A stretch of DNA of 64,000 nucleotides from Mucilaginibacter dorajii (lineage in GTDB: Bacteria; Bacteroidota; Bacteroidia; Sphingobacteriales; Sphingobacteriaceae). Location of the stretch: positions 1-64,000 of the forward strand of contig NZ_JANTYS010000003.1 in the NCBI RefSeq assembly GCF_024808255.1, given 5' to 3'. The notes under the pieces are model-generated. The model worked only from the letters and a program-made list of their open reading frames with translations, ran no database searches and had not been told where the DNA came from. The first letter of the stretch is position 1, and each line of letters opens with the position of its first letter. A program made the translations under genes and the position numbers. Below are positions 25,461 through 33,675 of the stretch, in pieces.

Positions 25461-28127
25461 ATGAAACATCCTTTATGTAAGCTTTCGCTTTACATCATTT
25501 TCCTGTTCAATATTGTTCAAAACGTATACGCCGAAACACCTGCCAAAGCCGTTGGTTTAAAGTGCGAGTACCTGGTAACGCCCATTGGTATTGATGCCAA
25601 ACACCCACGCTTAACCTGGCAAATGGACGATGCGCAACAAGGCGCGGCCCAATTGGCATACCAGGTTTTTGTAGGTACGGATTCTGTTGCTGTGAGCCAG
25701 GGAAAGGGGAGTAGCTGGACGACCGCTAAAACGATATCATCATCAAATCTAATTACCTACGGTGGTAAAGCTTTGCAGCCATTCACTAAATACTACTGGC
25801 GGGTACAATTATGGGATGAGGCCGGTAAAAAGCTTGCACCATCGGCAGTAACCAGTTTTGAAACCGGGATGATGGAAATGCGCAACTGGAAGGGTTCATG
25901 GATTAGCGATGGTAAAGGTATTGCCACGCAGGCCGCGCCATATTTCAGGCATGATTTTAAGGTTGCTAAAACGATAAAGTCGGCAAGGGCTTATATCGCG
26001 GTAGCGGGTTTGTATGAAATGTACATTAACGGTAAAAAAATTGGCAACCACCGCTTAGATCCCATGTACACCCGTTTTGACAGGCGTACGCTTTATGTAT
26101 CTTATGATGTAACCGCCAACCTGCAAAACGGAAAAAACGCGGTAGGCGTACTGTTGGGCAATGGCTGGTACAACCACCAAAGTACTGCCGTATGGTATTT
26201 TCACCAGGCACCATGGCGCAGCAGGCCAACCTTCTGCATGGATCTGCGCATTACCTATACCGATGGCACTATCGAAACCGTATCGTCTAATACCGAATGG
26301 AAAACTTCTTTTAGTCCGGTAGTATTTAATAGTATTTACACTGCCGAGCATTATGACGCCCGCAAAGAACAACCGGGATGGAATACGCCAAGCTTTGTTG
26401 ATAGCGCCTGGAAACAGGTGATCAACCGGTCGGCACCATCGGCAAATATTGTGGCACAAAGTCTGCAGCCTATCCGTAATGTAGAGGAGATAGCTACAAA
26501 AACTATTACTAAATTAGATAACAACCTTTGGGTATTTGATATTGGCCGGAATATATCGGGTGTAAGCCAGATCACGGTTAAAGGCGATTCGGGCACAGTA
26601 ATCCGTCTGAAACATGCCGAGCGATTGAACAAGAACGGCCATGTTGATCAATCCAATATCGATCTGCATTATCGCCCAACGGATGACAAAGACCCTTTCC
26701 AGACAGACATATTTATTCTTGGTGGTAAAGGCGAGGAAACCTTTATGCCTAAGTTTAACTACAAGGGCTTTCAATATGTAGAGGTAAGCAGCAGTAAGCC
26801 AATTCAGCTCACTAAAGAAAGCCTGAAGGCCTATTTTATGCACAGCGATGTGCAGCCGATAGGGGAGGTTAAATCATCAAACCCAACTATTAACCAAATA
26901 TGGAGTGCCACTAATAACTCATATCTGAGCAACCTGCAGGGGTACCCCACAGACTGCCCTCAGCGTGAAAAGAATGGTTGGACAGGGGATGCCCACATAG
27001 CCAGCGAAACCGGCTTGTTTAGCTTTGATGCCATCACCATTTACGAAAAATGGCTGGCCGACCATCGCGATGAGCAGCAGCCCAACGGTGTGCTGCCCTC
27101 CATTATCCCAACTGGTGGCTGGGGTTACGAATGGGGTAACGGACCGGATTGGACAAGCACCATCGCCATCATCCCATGGAACATCTATTTATTTTATGGC
27201 GATAGCAAATTGCTGGCCGATAGCTACACCAGCATTGAAAAATATGTGAACCACATTAATGACCTTTACCCAACCGGCTTAACCACCTGGGGCCTGGGCG
27301 ATTGGGTGCCCGTAAAATCGGTATCGCCGGTGGAATTAACATCATCTGTTTATTACTATACCGATGCCAATATCCTGGCTAAAGCCGCCAAAATATTAGG
27401 CAAGCAGGATGATTATATAAAATACACCGCGCTTGCCAATAAGATCAAAAACGCCATCAATGCCAAATACCTGAACGCGCAAACGGGCATTTACGGGCAA
27501 GGCTTGCAAACCGAGCTAAGTGTTCCGCTGTTTTGGGGAGTAGTACCTGATGGGCTTAAAAGCAAAGTAGCTGCCAACCTGGCCGCGCGCGTTGCTGCCG
27601 ATAATTTCCACCTGGACGTAGGCATCCTGGGCGCTAAAGCTATTTTAAGTGCATTAAGCGATAACGGTTACCCGGATGTGGCGTACAAGATTGCTTCACA
27701 GGAAACCTTCCCATCATGGGGCTGGTGGATGGTTAATGGGGCTACTACTTTGTACGAAAACTGGCAGATAGACGCCAAATCTGATATCTCCTTAAACCAC
27801 ATCATGTTTGGCGAAATTGGTGCCTGGCTGTACAAAGGCATAGCAGGCATACATCCCGATCCTGAGCATGCAGGCTTTAAAAACGTGATCCTGGCACCTC
27901 ATTTTGTACCAGGTTTAAATGAGTTTACGGCTACGCACGATGGTCCGTATGGCAAAATCATCTCCTCATGGCAGCGCACAGCAAGTGGGGTTACCTATAG
28001 GGTGACAGTGCCGGCAAATTCAACGGCCAGTATTCAGCTACCGGCGGGCAAGGCTTACCTTGGCGGCAAACCAATTGCCAATTTTTACCAGGCCAAAGCG
28101 GGGAGCTATGTTTTTGAATTGAAGTAA
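25461..28127 (+). CDS. GH78 alpha-L-rhamnosidase (exported)
   Basis: 888 aa with a signal peptide (about 1-25). N-terminal beta domain (LTWQMDDAQQGAAQLAYQV), the alpha-L-rhamnosidase N region, then the (alpha/alpha)6 barrel with DCPQREKNGWTGDA, where Glu503 is the expected general acid, and a C-terminal beta-sandwich. It removes terminal alpha-L-rhamnose from plant flavonoid or polysaccharide glycosides in the periplasm or outside. It is not flanked by SusC/SusD genes, so it is not an obvious polysaccharide utilization locus. Length is normal for the family. Confidence 0.94.
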   Translation: MKHPLCKLSLYIIFLFNIVQNVYAETPAKAVGLKCEYLVTPIGIDAKHPRLTWQMDDAQQGAAQLAYQVFVGTDSVAVSQGKGSSWTTAKTISSSNLITYGGKALQPFTKYYWRVQLWDEAGKKLAPSAVTSFETGMMEMRNWKGSWISDGKGIATQAAPYFRHDFKVAKTIKSARAYIAVAGLYEMYINGKKIGNHRLDPMYTRFDRRTLYVSYDVTANLQNGKNAVGVLLGNGWYNHQSTAVWYFHQAPWRSRPTFCMDLRITYTDGTIETVSSNTEWKTSFSPVVFNSIYTAEHYDARKEQPGWNTPSFVDSAWKQVINRSAPSANIVAQSLQPIRNVEEIATKTITKLDNNLWVFDIGRNISGVSQITVKGDSGTVIRLKHAERLNKNGHVDQSNIDLHYRPTDDKDPFQTDIFILGGKGEETFMPKFNYKGFQYVEVSSSKPIQLTKESLKAYFMHSDVQPIGEVKSSNPTINQIWSATNNSYLSNLQGYPTDCPQREKNGWTGDAHIASETGLFSFDAITIYEKWLADHRDEQQPNGVLPSIIPTGGWGYEWGNGPDWTSTIAIIPWNIYLFYGDSKLLADSYTSIEKYVNHINDLYPTGLTTWGLGDWVPVKSVSPVELTSSVYYYTDANILAKAAKILGKQDDYIKYTALANKIKNAINAKYLNAQTGIYGQGLQTELSVPLFWGVVPDGLKSKVAANLAARVAADNFHLDVGILGAKAILSALSDNGYPDVAYKIASQETFPSWGWWMVNGATTLYENWQIDAKSDISLNHIMFGEIGAWLYKGIAGIHPDPEHAGFKNVILAPHFVPGLNEFTATHDGPYGKIISSWQRTASGVTYRVTVPANSTASIQLPAGKAYLGGKPIANFYQAKAGSYVFELK

Positions 28128-28130
28128 TGT

Positions 28131-28359
28131 GAGTTCGATATAAGAACCCCCAAATGTCATTTCGACGAACAGCGGATGGCTGAGTGGAGGGTGAGGAGAA
28201 ATCTTATGCGTTATGCAGTCCATCGTAGCATATCGTATAAGATTTTTCGCTTCGCTCAATAGATAGTTTTTCTTTGGCGCAACCGCTCAATCCCGCCCTT
28301 GCTCAATCGAAATGACATACTTTTCTTGATTTGCGATTGCCTTTTCTTATATCGAACTC
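28131..28359. repeat. Nested inverted repeat element (229 bp)
   Basis: Outer arms GAGTTCGATATAAG (28131-28144) and CTTATATCGAACTC (28346-28359) are perfect; inner arms ATGTCATTTCGA (28154-28165) and TCGAAATGACAT (28307-28318) nest within. No ORF. It resembles the element at 35416-35794 in its inner arms. Confidence 0.85.
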
Positions 28360-28433
28360 AAGTTGAAATAATAGGCAATTGCCATAGCAGTTTCATATTT
28401 AATATTTACCAATAAGCAAATGACCTTGCGTTG

Positions 28434-28463
28434 ACAGGCCGGTGAAATCACCGGCCTGTTTTT
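28434..28463 (+). terminator. Strong hairpin with T-run
   Basis: ACAGGCCGGTGA / TCACCGGCCTGT, 12-bp perfect stem, followed by TTTTTG. It lies 300 bp after the rhamnosidase and 43 bp before the first START gene; probably an intrinsic terminator for a transcript from upstream. Confidence 0.7.
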
Positions 28464-28504
28464 GTATTAGTTTTGTTACACCGGATAATATCCCGGCTAA
28501 CCTT

Positions 28505-29149
28505 ATGTATAAGAAATTGACTTTGTTGCTGCTGCTTGTTGTGCAGTTTGCATCGGCAAGGACAGATGGCAACTGGAACCTTGATAAAGACGACGACGGG
28601 ATTAAAGTGTACACACGCAATATTGCCAATTCAAAAGTAAAAGCTATAAAGGTTGAATGTTACCTTGATGCCACGCCATCGCAGCTGGTATCGGTTATTA
28701 TGGATATTAATAACGGCGATGATTGGGTTTATCATACCTCATCAAGCTATATTGTAAAACAGGTTTCGCCGGCAGAGATCTATTATTACTCGCTGGTAAA
28801 AGTACCATGGCCTGTTAAAAACCGGGATTTTATTGCACATATTAAAGTATCGCAAAACCCCACTACTAAAGTTGTTACGGTTGATGCGCCTTGTGTGGCC
28901 GATATGGTACCGCGTAAATCGGGCATTGTACGTATTGAAGAGTCGAGCGGTCAGTGGGTTATTACGCCTGCTGATGCCGGTAGGGTTAAAGTTTGTTACA
29001 CCCTGCATACCGATCCGGGAGGCGATGTGCCCGCTTGGCTAACCAACATGTTTATTGCACAAGGCCCAATGGAAAGCTTTAAAAAGCTGAAAGTGCAATT
29101 GCAAAAGCCGGTTTATAAAAACGTCAGGCTGAGTTATATAGTGGATTGA
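28505..29149 (+). CDS. START-domain lipid-binding protein, copy 1
   Basis: 214 aa from the ATG at 28505; a GTG 21 codons upstream would precede the signal peptide and is rejected. Signal peptide about 1-20. START/PITP-like fold motifs: DDDGIKVYTR, IKVECYLDATPSQLV, YHTSSSYIVKQVSP, VPWPVKNRDFIAHIKV and LHTDPGGDVPAWL. Exported START proteins bind hydrophobic ligands, perhaps membrane lipids. It is a tandem duplicate of the next gene, about 70 percent identical by eye. A hairpin spans the stop codon. Confidence 0.87.
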   Translation: MYKKLTLLLLLVVQFASARTDGNWNLDKDDDGIKVYTRNIANSKVKAIKVECYLDATPSQLVSVIMDINNGDDWVYHTSSSYIVKQVSPAEIYYYSLVKVPWPVKNRDFIAHIKVSQNPTTKVVTVDAPCVADMVPRKSGIVRIEESSGQWVITPADAGRVKVCYTLHTDPGGDVPAWLTNMFIAQGPMESFKKLKVQLQKPVYKNVRLSYIVD

Positions 29150-29165
29150 GCCTGACGTTTTCTGA
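29118..29165 (+). terminator. Hairpin overlapping the stop codon of START copy 1
   Basis: Arms AAAACGTCAGGCT (29118-29130) and AGCCTGACGTTTT (29149-29161) enclose the last codons and the stop. The T-run is short. It may end or attenuate the message before copy 2. Confidence 0.6.
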
Positions 29166-29195
29166 ATTTATAATACTTATCCTGCTGCCTTTATT

Positions 29196-29840
29196 ATGTA
29201 TAAAAAATTAACCTTGTTGTTTACCCTGATAGTGAATTTTGCCTTTGCCCAGGCAGGAGAGGATTGGAAATTGAAAAGCGAGAGCGACGGCATTAAAATT
29301 TTTACCCGTACAGTTCCCGATTCAAAGATCAAAGCCATTAAGGTAGAATGTATTTTAAACGCAACCCCAACGCAATTAGTGGCGGTGCTGCTTGATGTAA
29401 AGAACAGCGAAGACTGGCTATACCATACCTCATCAAACTATATTGTAAAGCAGGTATCGCCATCCGAATTATATTATTATTCTAAAGTAGAAGTGCCCTG
29501 GCCTGTAAGCGATCGCGATTTTATAGCCCATATTAAAGTAGTACAGGATGCCACCACCAAAGTAATTACCGTATATGCACCATGTGTGGCCGATATGGTG
29601 CCCGTAAAGCCAGGTATAGTACGCGTCGCGGATTCGAATGGTAAATGGGTACTAACACCCGAAGCCAACGGAAAGGTGAAGGTGCTATATACCCTGCACG
29701 CCGATCCCGGTGGCAGCATCCCGGCCTGGCTCAGCAATATGTTTGTAACCCAGGGCCCTGCCGAAAGCTTTAAAAAGTTAAAACTGCAACTGCAAAAGCC
29801 GGCTTATAAGAATGTGAAGTTGCCGTTTATTGAGGATTGA
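29196..29840 (+). CDS. START-domain lipid-binding protein, copy 2
   Basis: 214 aa paralogue of the preceding gene with signal peptide MYKKLTLLFTLIVNFAFA. It keeps IKVECILNATPTQLV, YHTSSNYIVKQVSP, VPWPVSDRDFIAHIKV and LHADPGGSIPAWL. The tandem arrangement and high identity point to recent duplication. It lies 46 bp after copy 1; the hairpin between them could allow different expression levels. The ligand is unknown. Confidence 0.87.
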   Translation: MYKKLTLLFTLIVNFAFAQAGEDWKLKSESDGIKIFTRTVPDSKIKAIKVECILNATPTQLVAVLLDVKNSEDWLYHTSSNYIVKQVSPSELYYYSKVEVPWPVSDRDFIAHIKVVQDATTKVITVYAPCVADMVPVKPGIVRVADSNGKWVLTPEANGKVKVLYTLHADPGGSIPAWLSNMFVTQGPAESFKKLKLQLQKPAYKNVKLPFIED

Positions 29841-30015
29841 GGGGATAAGCGTTTGATGTAAAGTTAATTATGTCATTACTTCGTACCTATTCATGCCTTT
29901 TTTTAAAAACGTTTGTCATCCTGAACGCAGTGAAGGAACTTCTTCACTATAAAAGTCTGCAATTAGCAGGGCGAAGAAGATCCTTCGTTCCTACCCATGA
30001 CAAGTTGTAGATCCC

Positions 30016-30048
30016 AGACTTACGAAGTTTTTAAAACTTCGTAAGTCT
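30016..30048. repeat. 33-bp perfect palindrome, copy 3
   Basis: Identical to 9925-9957 and 17073-17105, in reverse orientation relative to copy 2 by its flanks. Confidence 0.95.
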
Positions 30049-30116
30049 TTCGTCGCATTGTCATTCCCATCTTCAAAGTCCTCCGAATTTTAAAACTACC
30101 CATAACAAGTCGACCA

Positions 30117-30199
30117 TGTCATTGCGAGGAACGAAGCAATCGCGAACTGTGCAGAACCGCTCTGTATAGCATGAGATTGCTTCGTTCCTCGCAATGACA
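30117..30199. repeat. TCATTGCGAGGAACGAAGC inverted-repeat element, copy 1
   Basis: 25-bp perfect arms (30117-30141 and 30175-30199) around a 33-bp centre. The reverse-oriented copy at 42469-42551 shares nearly all of the centre; a diverged copy lies at 63532-63630. Confidence 0.9.
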
Positions 30200-30388
30200 T
30201 CGCTTTACATTGTCATTCTACCTTCAGAATTTCCGTGGCTGTTCGGAGACTTCGAACAGCGAGTGGTACGAAACAATTCCGTCACCCTGCTTATTCGCTC
30301 TGTAGGGCTACGAGATTGCCGCGCTGCGCTCGCAATGACATAGTTTTATAGTTGTCATAGGGTAGACACAAAGGAATGATACAACTCT

Positions 30389-31420
30389 TTAGCCCAACAC
30401 TTTTTCCCTATCTTCAACATTCTTCTTCTCCAATTCATCAAAATATTTCTTTTTAACTACGGTGGTCATTTTATGATCGCCGGTGTGGCTCCAGCCGGGG
30501 GGCATCACAATGTATAGGGCCTTATTTTTAAGGCCGGGGGCTTTGTACACATCTTTTGCCAAAGCTACTATCTCTCCAAAATAAGCATCCAGGAAACTGT
30601 TTTTGATCATGGGGCGACTGATCCCGTACTCAATCGGAATGTTCACATCTTCGTTTTGATAAGTGCCGAAAACCCTGTCCCAAATGGGCAGCAGGTTGCA
30701 AAAATTAGTATCCATATACGTTATATTGCGGGCATGGTGTACCCGGTGGTGCGATGGTGTAAGCAATATGTTGTTTAAAAAGCCAAGCCGACCGTCTTTA
30801 ATGGCGTTTTCGCCAATGTGGATAAACGTGCCCCAAAAACCATCAATAAACATAATTACAGCCAGCATTGGCGGACTTACACCCAGCAGCATACAGGTAG
30901 TGGTGCGGATAAAATCGGCATAAGGAGCTTCTAAAAAGAAGTGGGCAAAACCGATAGAAAGGTTCATGGTTTCGGGCGCGTGATGGGTGGAGTGCAGGCA
31001 CCAGAACAGCCTTACCTTGTGGCCAAAATAATGATAAAGAAAATGGCCAAACTCCCAGACTATATACCCGTAAATAAACCAATACCAGGTAAAGTTGGTT
31101 TTAAAGATAGCATACTTTTCAAACCAGCCAATACATAATATCATCATGGCAATAGATATCACCCGGCCAATAAAAGAATTGAGAACGAAAGAGAAGAAGG
31201 GCAGTTTGTAATGAATAACCTTAAATCGCTTATAAAAAGCACCCCTTATAATCTCAAGCAGCAGCAGGAAAGGCATAATAGGGAAAAGCATGGCCTGAAC
31301 ACCTTCATAGGTGAGCAGTTTGCTGTAATTACCAGATTTGATGATCTCAGTAAGATTATGCCAGCTGCCCCAGCCAAAAAAACCTTTAAAAAGATCAAGT
31401 ATGCTGTTTAAAAAATCCAT
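30389..31420 (-). CDS. Sterol desaturase/fatty-acid hydroxylase family membrane enzyme
   Basis: 343 aa. Histidine clusters of the di-iron membrane hydroxylases are present: FGHFLYHYFGH (about 125-134), WCLHSTHHAPE (140-150) and PSHHRVHHARN (about 221-231). About five hydrophobic segments. In Bacteroidota the family includes beta-carotene and fatty-acid hydroxylases as well as uncharacterised lipid enzymes; the exact substrate is not clear. The gene stands alone and faces the START pair across a repeat cluster. Confidence 0.88.
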   Translation of the reverse strand: MDFLNSILDLFKGFFGWGSWHNLTEIIKSGNYSKLLTYEGVQAMLFPIMPFLLLLEIIRGAFYKRFKVIHYKLPFFSFVLNSFIGRVISIAMMILCIGWFEKYAIFKTNFTWYWFIYGYIVWEFGHFLYHYFGHKVRLFWCLHSTHHAPETMNLSIGFAHFFLEAPYADFIRTTTCMLLGVSPPMLAVIMFIDGFWGTFIHIGENAIKDGRLGFLNNILLTPSHHRVHHARNITYMDTNFCNLLPIWDRVFGTYQNEDVNIPIEYGISRPMIKNSFLDAYFGEIVALAKDVYKAPGLKNKALYIVMPPGWSHTGDHKMTTVVKKKYFDELEKKNVEDREKVLG

Positions 31421-31534
31421 TAGTAAAAATTATAATTGGTTATATTAATAATGTACTTATGTATGTACAATGCTAAATTATAAAATTACAATGGTTACCA
31501 GGTTAAAATGATAAAAAATTATAGCGGGTAGTAA

Positions 31535-31955
31535 GAGCCTGTTTAAATTTCTTTCAAAAATATTTTTACAGCCTCCATTAAACACATATACAGCCCTGAT
31601 ATGTGCTCTTGACGTATTGTGTTGCCACAAACAATTGCATGAACGCGGGCTACGACTCACCCGGTCTACGCTTCGCTGGATCACCCTCTCTCCGGCTGCG
31701 CCGCAAAGAGGGTTAGCAGAAGCAAAAATCTTTTTAGCCCCTCTATGCGACGCAGTCGGAGAGAGGGGCAGACGGGCGTAGCCTCGTCGGGGTGAGTCGT
31801 CTGCGCTAACCCATACGTCGTTCCTTTCCATAATGAAATTCATATAAGTTATTGATTGCCAGTGGATATTTTCAATACGTCATCGCCGTTTTTTTCAGGG
31901 ATATCCATGATGCATCCTCGCAACGACGGTTTTTTATTTATTTTTAAACAGGCTC
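31535..31955. mobile_element. MITE-like element, copy 2 (421 bp)
   Basis: Termini GAGCCTGTTTAAA and TTTAAACAGGCTC are perfect 13-bp inverted repeats, each flanked by TAA (31532-31534, 31956-31958). The inside carries the same GACTCACCC...GGGTGAGTC palindrome as copy 1. There is no transposase; mobilisation would need one in trans, possibly from an IS5-type element. Confidence 0.8.
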
Positions 31956-32071
31956 TAAGATTCAGAAACGCCGAAGAAAAGTTGATGGCAAAACCTGCTA
32001 TCAGCGTTACTTAAAATCTCACAAAAATAAAACCAATCCCATTTTTAACGCTTTAATAATAAAACACAATT

Positions 32072-32341
32072 ATGAATGCTTATCAACAAAAATGGCTGGA
32101 TGTACTGCACAGCAGTAACCTGCCGGGATGGAAAATTGAGGCGCAGGGGAATGATATTTTAATTGATATGCCTCATATTACCGATCTGAAACTGATCCGC
32201 GATAATTTGCCCGAAACTTTGGCTTTAATGTCGCTTGATATTGAGATCCCTAAGGAACGGTTGAAGTTTATGGTACATAATGGTTACGAGCAGTTTGACT
32301 ACCTGCTAAACCCCGGCGAGGCCGATTTGAGTAAGGCTTAG
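32072..32341 (+). CDS. Small protein of unknown function
   Basis: 89 aa, cytoplasmic, acidic. I do not recognise a family. Features: WLDVLHSSNLPGWKIEAQGN and the even alternation of hydrophobic and charged residues, suggesting a small alpha/beta fold. Its stop overlaps the converging MFS gene by 4 bp. Coding is supported by neat spacing and codon use like its neighbours. Confidence 0.6.
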   Translation: MNAYQQKWLDVLHSSNLPGWKIEAQGNDILIDMPHITDLKLIRDNLPETLALMSLDIEIPKERLKFMVHNGYEQFDYLLNPGEADLSKA

Positions 32342-33498
32342 GAGTCGAGTTTGGCCTTGGAAGATACGATCACTACGGATAACCCCATCATAGCTATCAG
32401 CACAAATGATGCCCTTAGTGTGGCTATGCCTGCTATAAAGCCAATAACGGGTGGCCCAATTAAAAAGCCCAGGAAACCAATGGTTGATACTGCCGCAAGC
32501 GCAACACCAGGCTGCATAGTTTTTGATTTGCCCGCGGCACTGTAAACCATAGGCACTACCGATGATACACCCGCGCCAACCAACAAAAAACCTCCTATAG
32601 CGGTGTAGATATAAGGGAAAATTACGGCTATGGCGAGGCCTGTGGCGGTTAATGAACCGCTAACCTGTAAGGTTCTTTTTAAGCCAAAGCGATGTGCAAA
32701 CCAGTCGGCAATAAAACGGCCGCTGGCCATGGTGGCCATAAAAGCGGTAAAGCCTATGCCTACCATGGCGGTAGGGGCCAGCACCACCTTTTTAAAGTAA
32801 ATAACACTCCAGTCAAACATAGCGCCTTCACATATCATAGAACAAAAAGCAATAATGCCCAATTTAATCAGTGAGCTATCGGGCATTACAAATACGGGGC
32901 CGGCATCGGCAACTTTATCATCTTTTAAATAGCGGGCAGCTATAATAACACCGATGGCTATTACCACCAGCATTAACACAAAATGATGAAAAGGGGTAAT
33001 GTCATGTGCAATCATAAAGGTGCCTATGCCTGCGCCTGTAAACCCGGCCAGGCTCCATAAACCATGGAAAGATGCCAAAATAGGTTTTTGATAAGCTTGT
33101 TCGGTAGCTACAGCCTGGGTATTAACAGAGATATTAACCGCGTTACTGCTAAAGCCAAAGCCAACCAGGCAAATAATTAGCTGAAAGGTATTTTGAGCTA
33201 ATCCTAAACTTACCAAAGCGACAGCGTAAACCAATAACGCGATAATGAGCAAACGGCGGCTGCCAATTTTAGTAATGATCCAGCCCGAGAAGGGGAGGGA
33301 GCACATTAAGCCAACCGGTAAGGCAAATAGTACAGCACCCAAAGCGGCATCTGATAAACCCATGGTTTGCTGCACGGTTGCGATACGTGATGCCCAGCTT
33401 GAAAAGCTTAAACCAGCCATAAAAAACATAGCGCCAACAGCTATGCGTAGCTGTAGCCTGGTGTTTACTGATTGTATTTTTATGGGTGTATCTATCAT
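32338..33498 (-). CDS. MFS transporter (YbjJ-like)
   Basis: 386 aa with about 12 hydrophobic segments. The start (AVGAMFFMAGLSFSSWASRI) and the short motif A region (GWIITKIGSRRLL) resemble YbjJ-like MFS carriers. Substrate unknown, perhaps a sugar or small acid. An 11-bp perfect inverted repeat stands 8 bp before its ATG, so it is probably repressed by a dedicated regulator, which is not seen in the window. Confidence 0.85.
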   Translation of the reverse strand: MIDTPIKIQSVNTRLQLRIAVGAMFFMAGLSFSSWASRIATVQQTMGLSDAALGAVLFALPVGLMCSLPFSGWIITKIGSRRLLIIALLVYAVALVSLGLAQNTFQLIICLVGFGFSSNAVNISVNTQAVATEQAYQKPILASFHGLWSLAGFTGAGIGTFMIAHDITPFHHFVLMLVVIAIGVIIAARYLKDDKVADAGPVFVMPDSSLIKLGIIAFCSMICEGAMFDWSVIYFKKVVLAPTAMVGIGFTAFMATMASGRFIADWFAHRFGLKRTLQVSGSLTATGLAIAVIFPYIYTAIGGFLLVGAGVSSVVPMVYSAAGKSKTMQPGVALAAVSTIGFLGFLIGPPVIGFIAGIATLRASFVLIAMMGLSVVIVSSKAKLDS

Positions 33499-33506
33499 TT
33501 TAAGTT

Positions 33507-33533
33507 ATCTAAGTGTATAAAGTACACTTAGAT
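33507..33533. promoter_or_regulatory. Operator-like inverted repeat before the MFS gene
   Basis: Perfect arms ATCTAAGTGTA (33507-33517) and TACACTTAGAT (33523-33533), 5-bp spacer. A second palindrome AGTACA-N6-TGTACT overlaps it (33521-33538). Confidence 0.7.
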
Positions 33534-33542
33534 GTACTGATG

Positions 33543-33550
33543 CAAATATA
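33543..33550 (-). promoter_or_regulatory. -7 box of the MFS promoter
   Basis: TATATTTG on the minus strand fits TAnnTTTG of Bacteroidota; the inverted repeat begins about 9 bp downstream, near the expected transcription start, so a bound protein would block it. The -33 part is not clear. Confidence 0.5.
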
Positions 33551-33621
33551 AGGCAATTATCTAAACTTTTGTTATGCTAAATCGTTTTTTACTTTGGAAT
33601 GGATTTTTGAATAATAAAAAA

Positions 33622-33650
33622 TAAAGCAGCTGTTGCAAAACAGCTGCTGA
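33622..33650 (-). terminator. Terminator of the Gly-Thr lipoprotein gene
   Basis: Stem AGCAGCTGTT / AACAGCTGCT with a short loop, 28 bp past the stop on the minus strand, followed by a T-rich stretch (TTTATTTTTTATT). Confidence 0.7.
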
Positions 33651-33675
33651 ATAATAATGATTGGTTTGGGTGTAT

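Larger units (their letters stand above)
29841..30388. repeat. Intergenic cluster of dispersed palindromes
   Basis: 548 bp with no gene. It contains the 33-bp palindrome (30016-30048), the GCATTGCGAGG-type inverted repeat (30117-30199) and a partial copy near 30300-30345. These account for the region. Confidence 0.8.

Noticed and set aside
28128..28433. A possible CRISPR or small RNA in the palindromic gap after GH78
   Set aside because: No regular spacer-repeat pattern; it is a nested inverted repeat.
31478..31843. 121-codon minus-strand ORF
   Set aside because: Same repeat shadow; it crosses the left end of the MITE.
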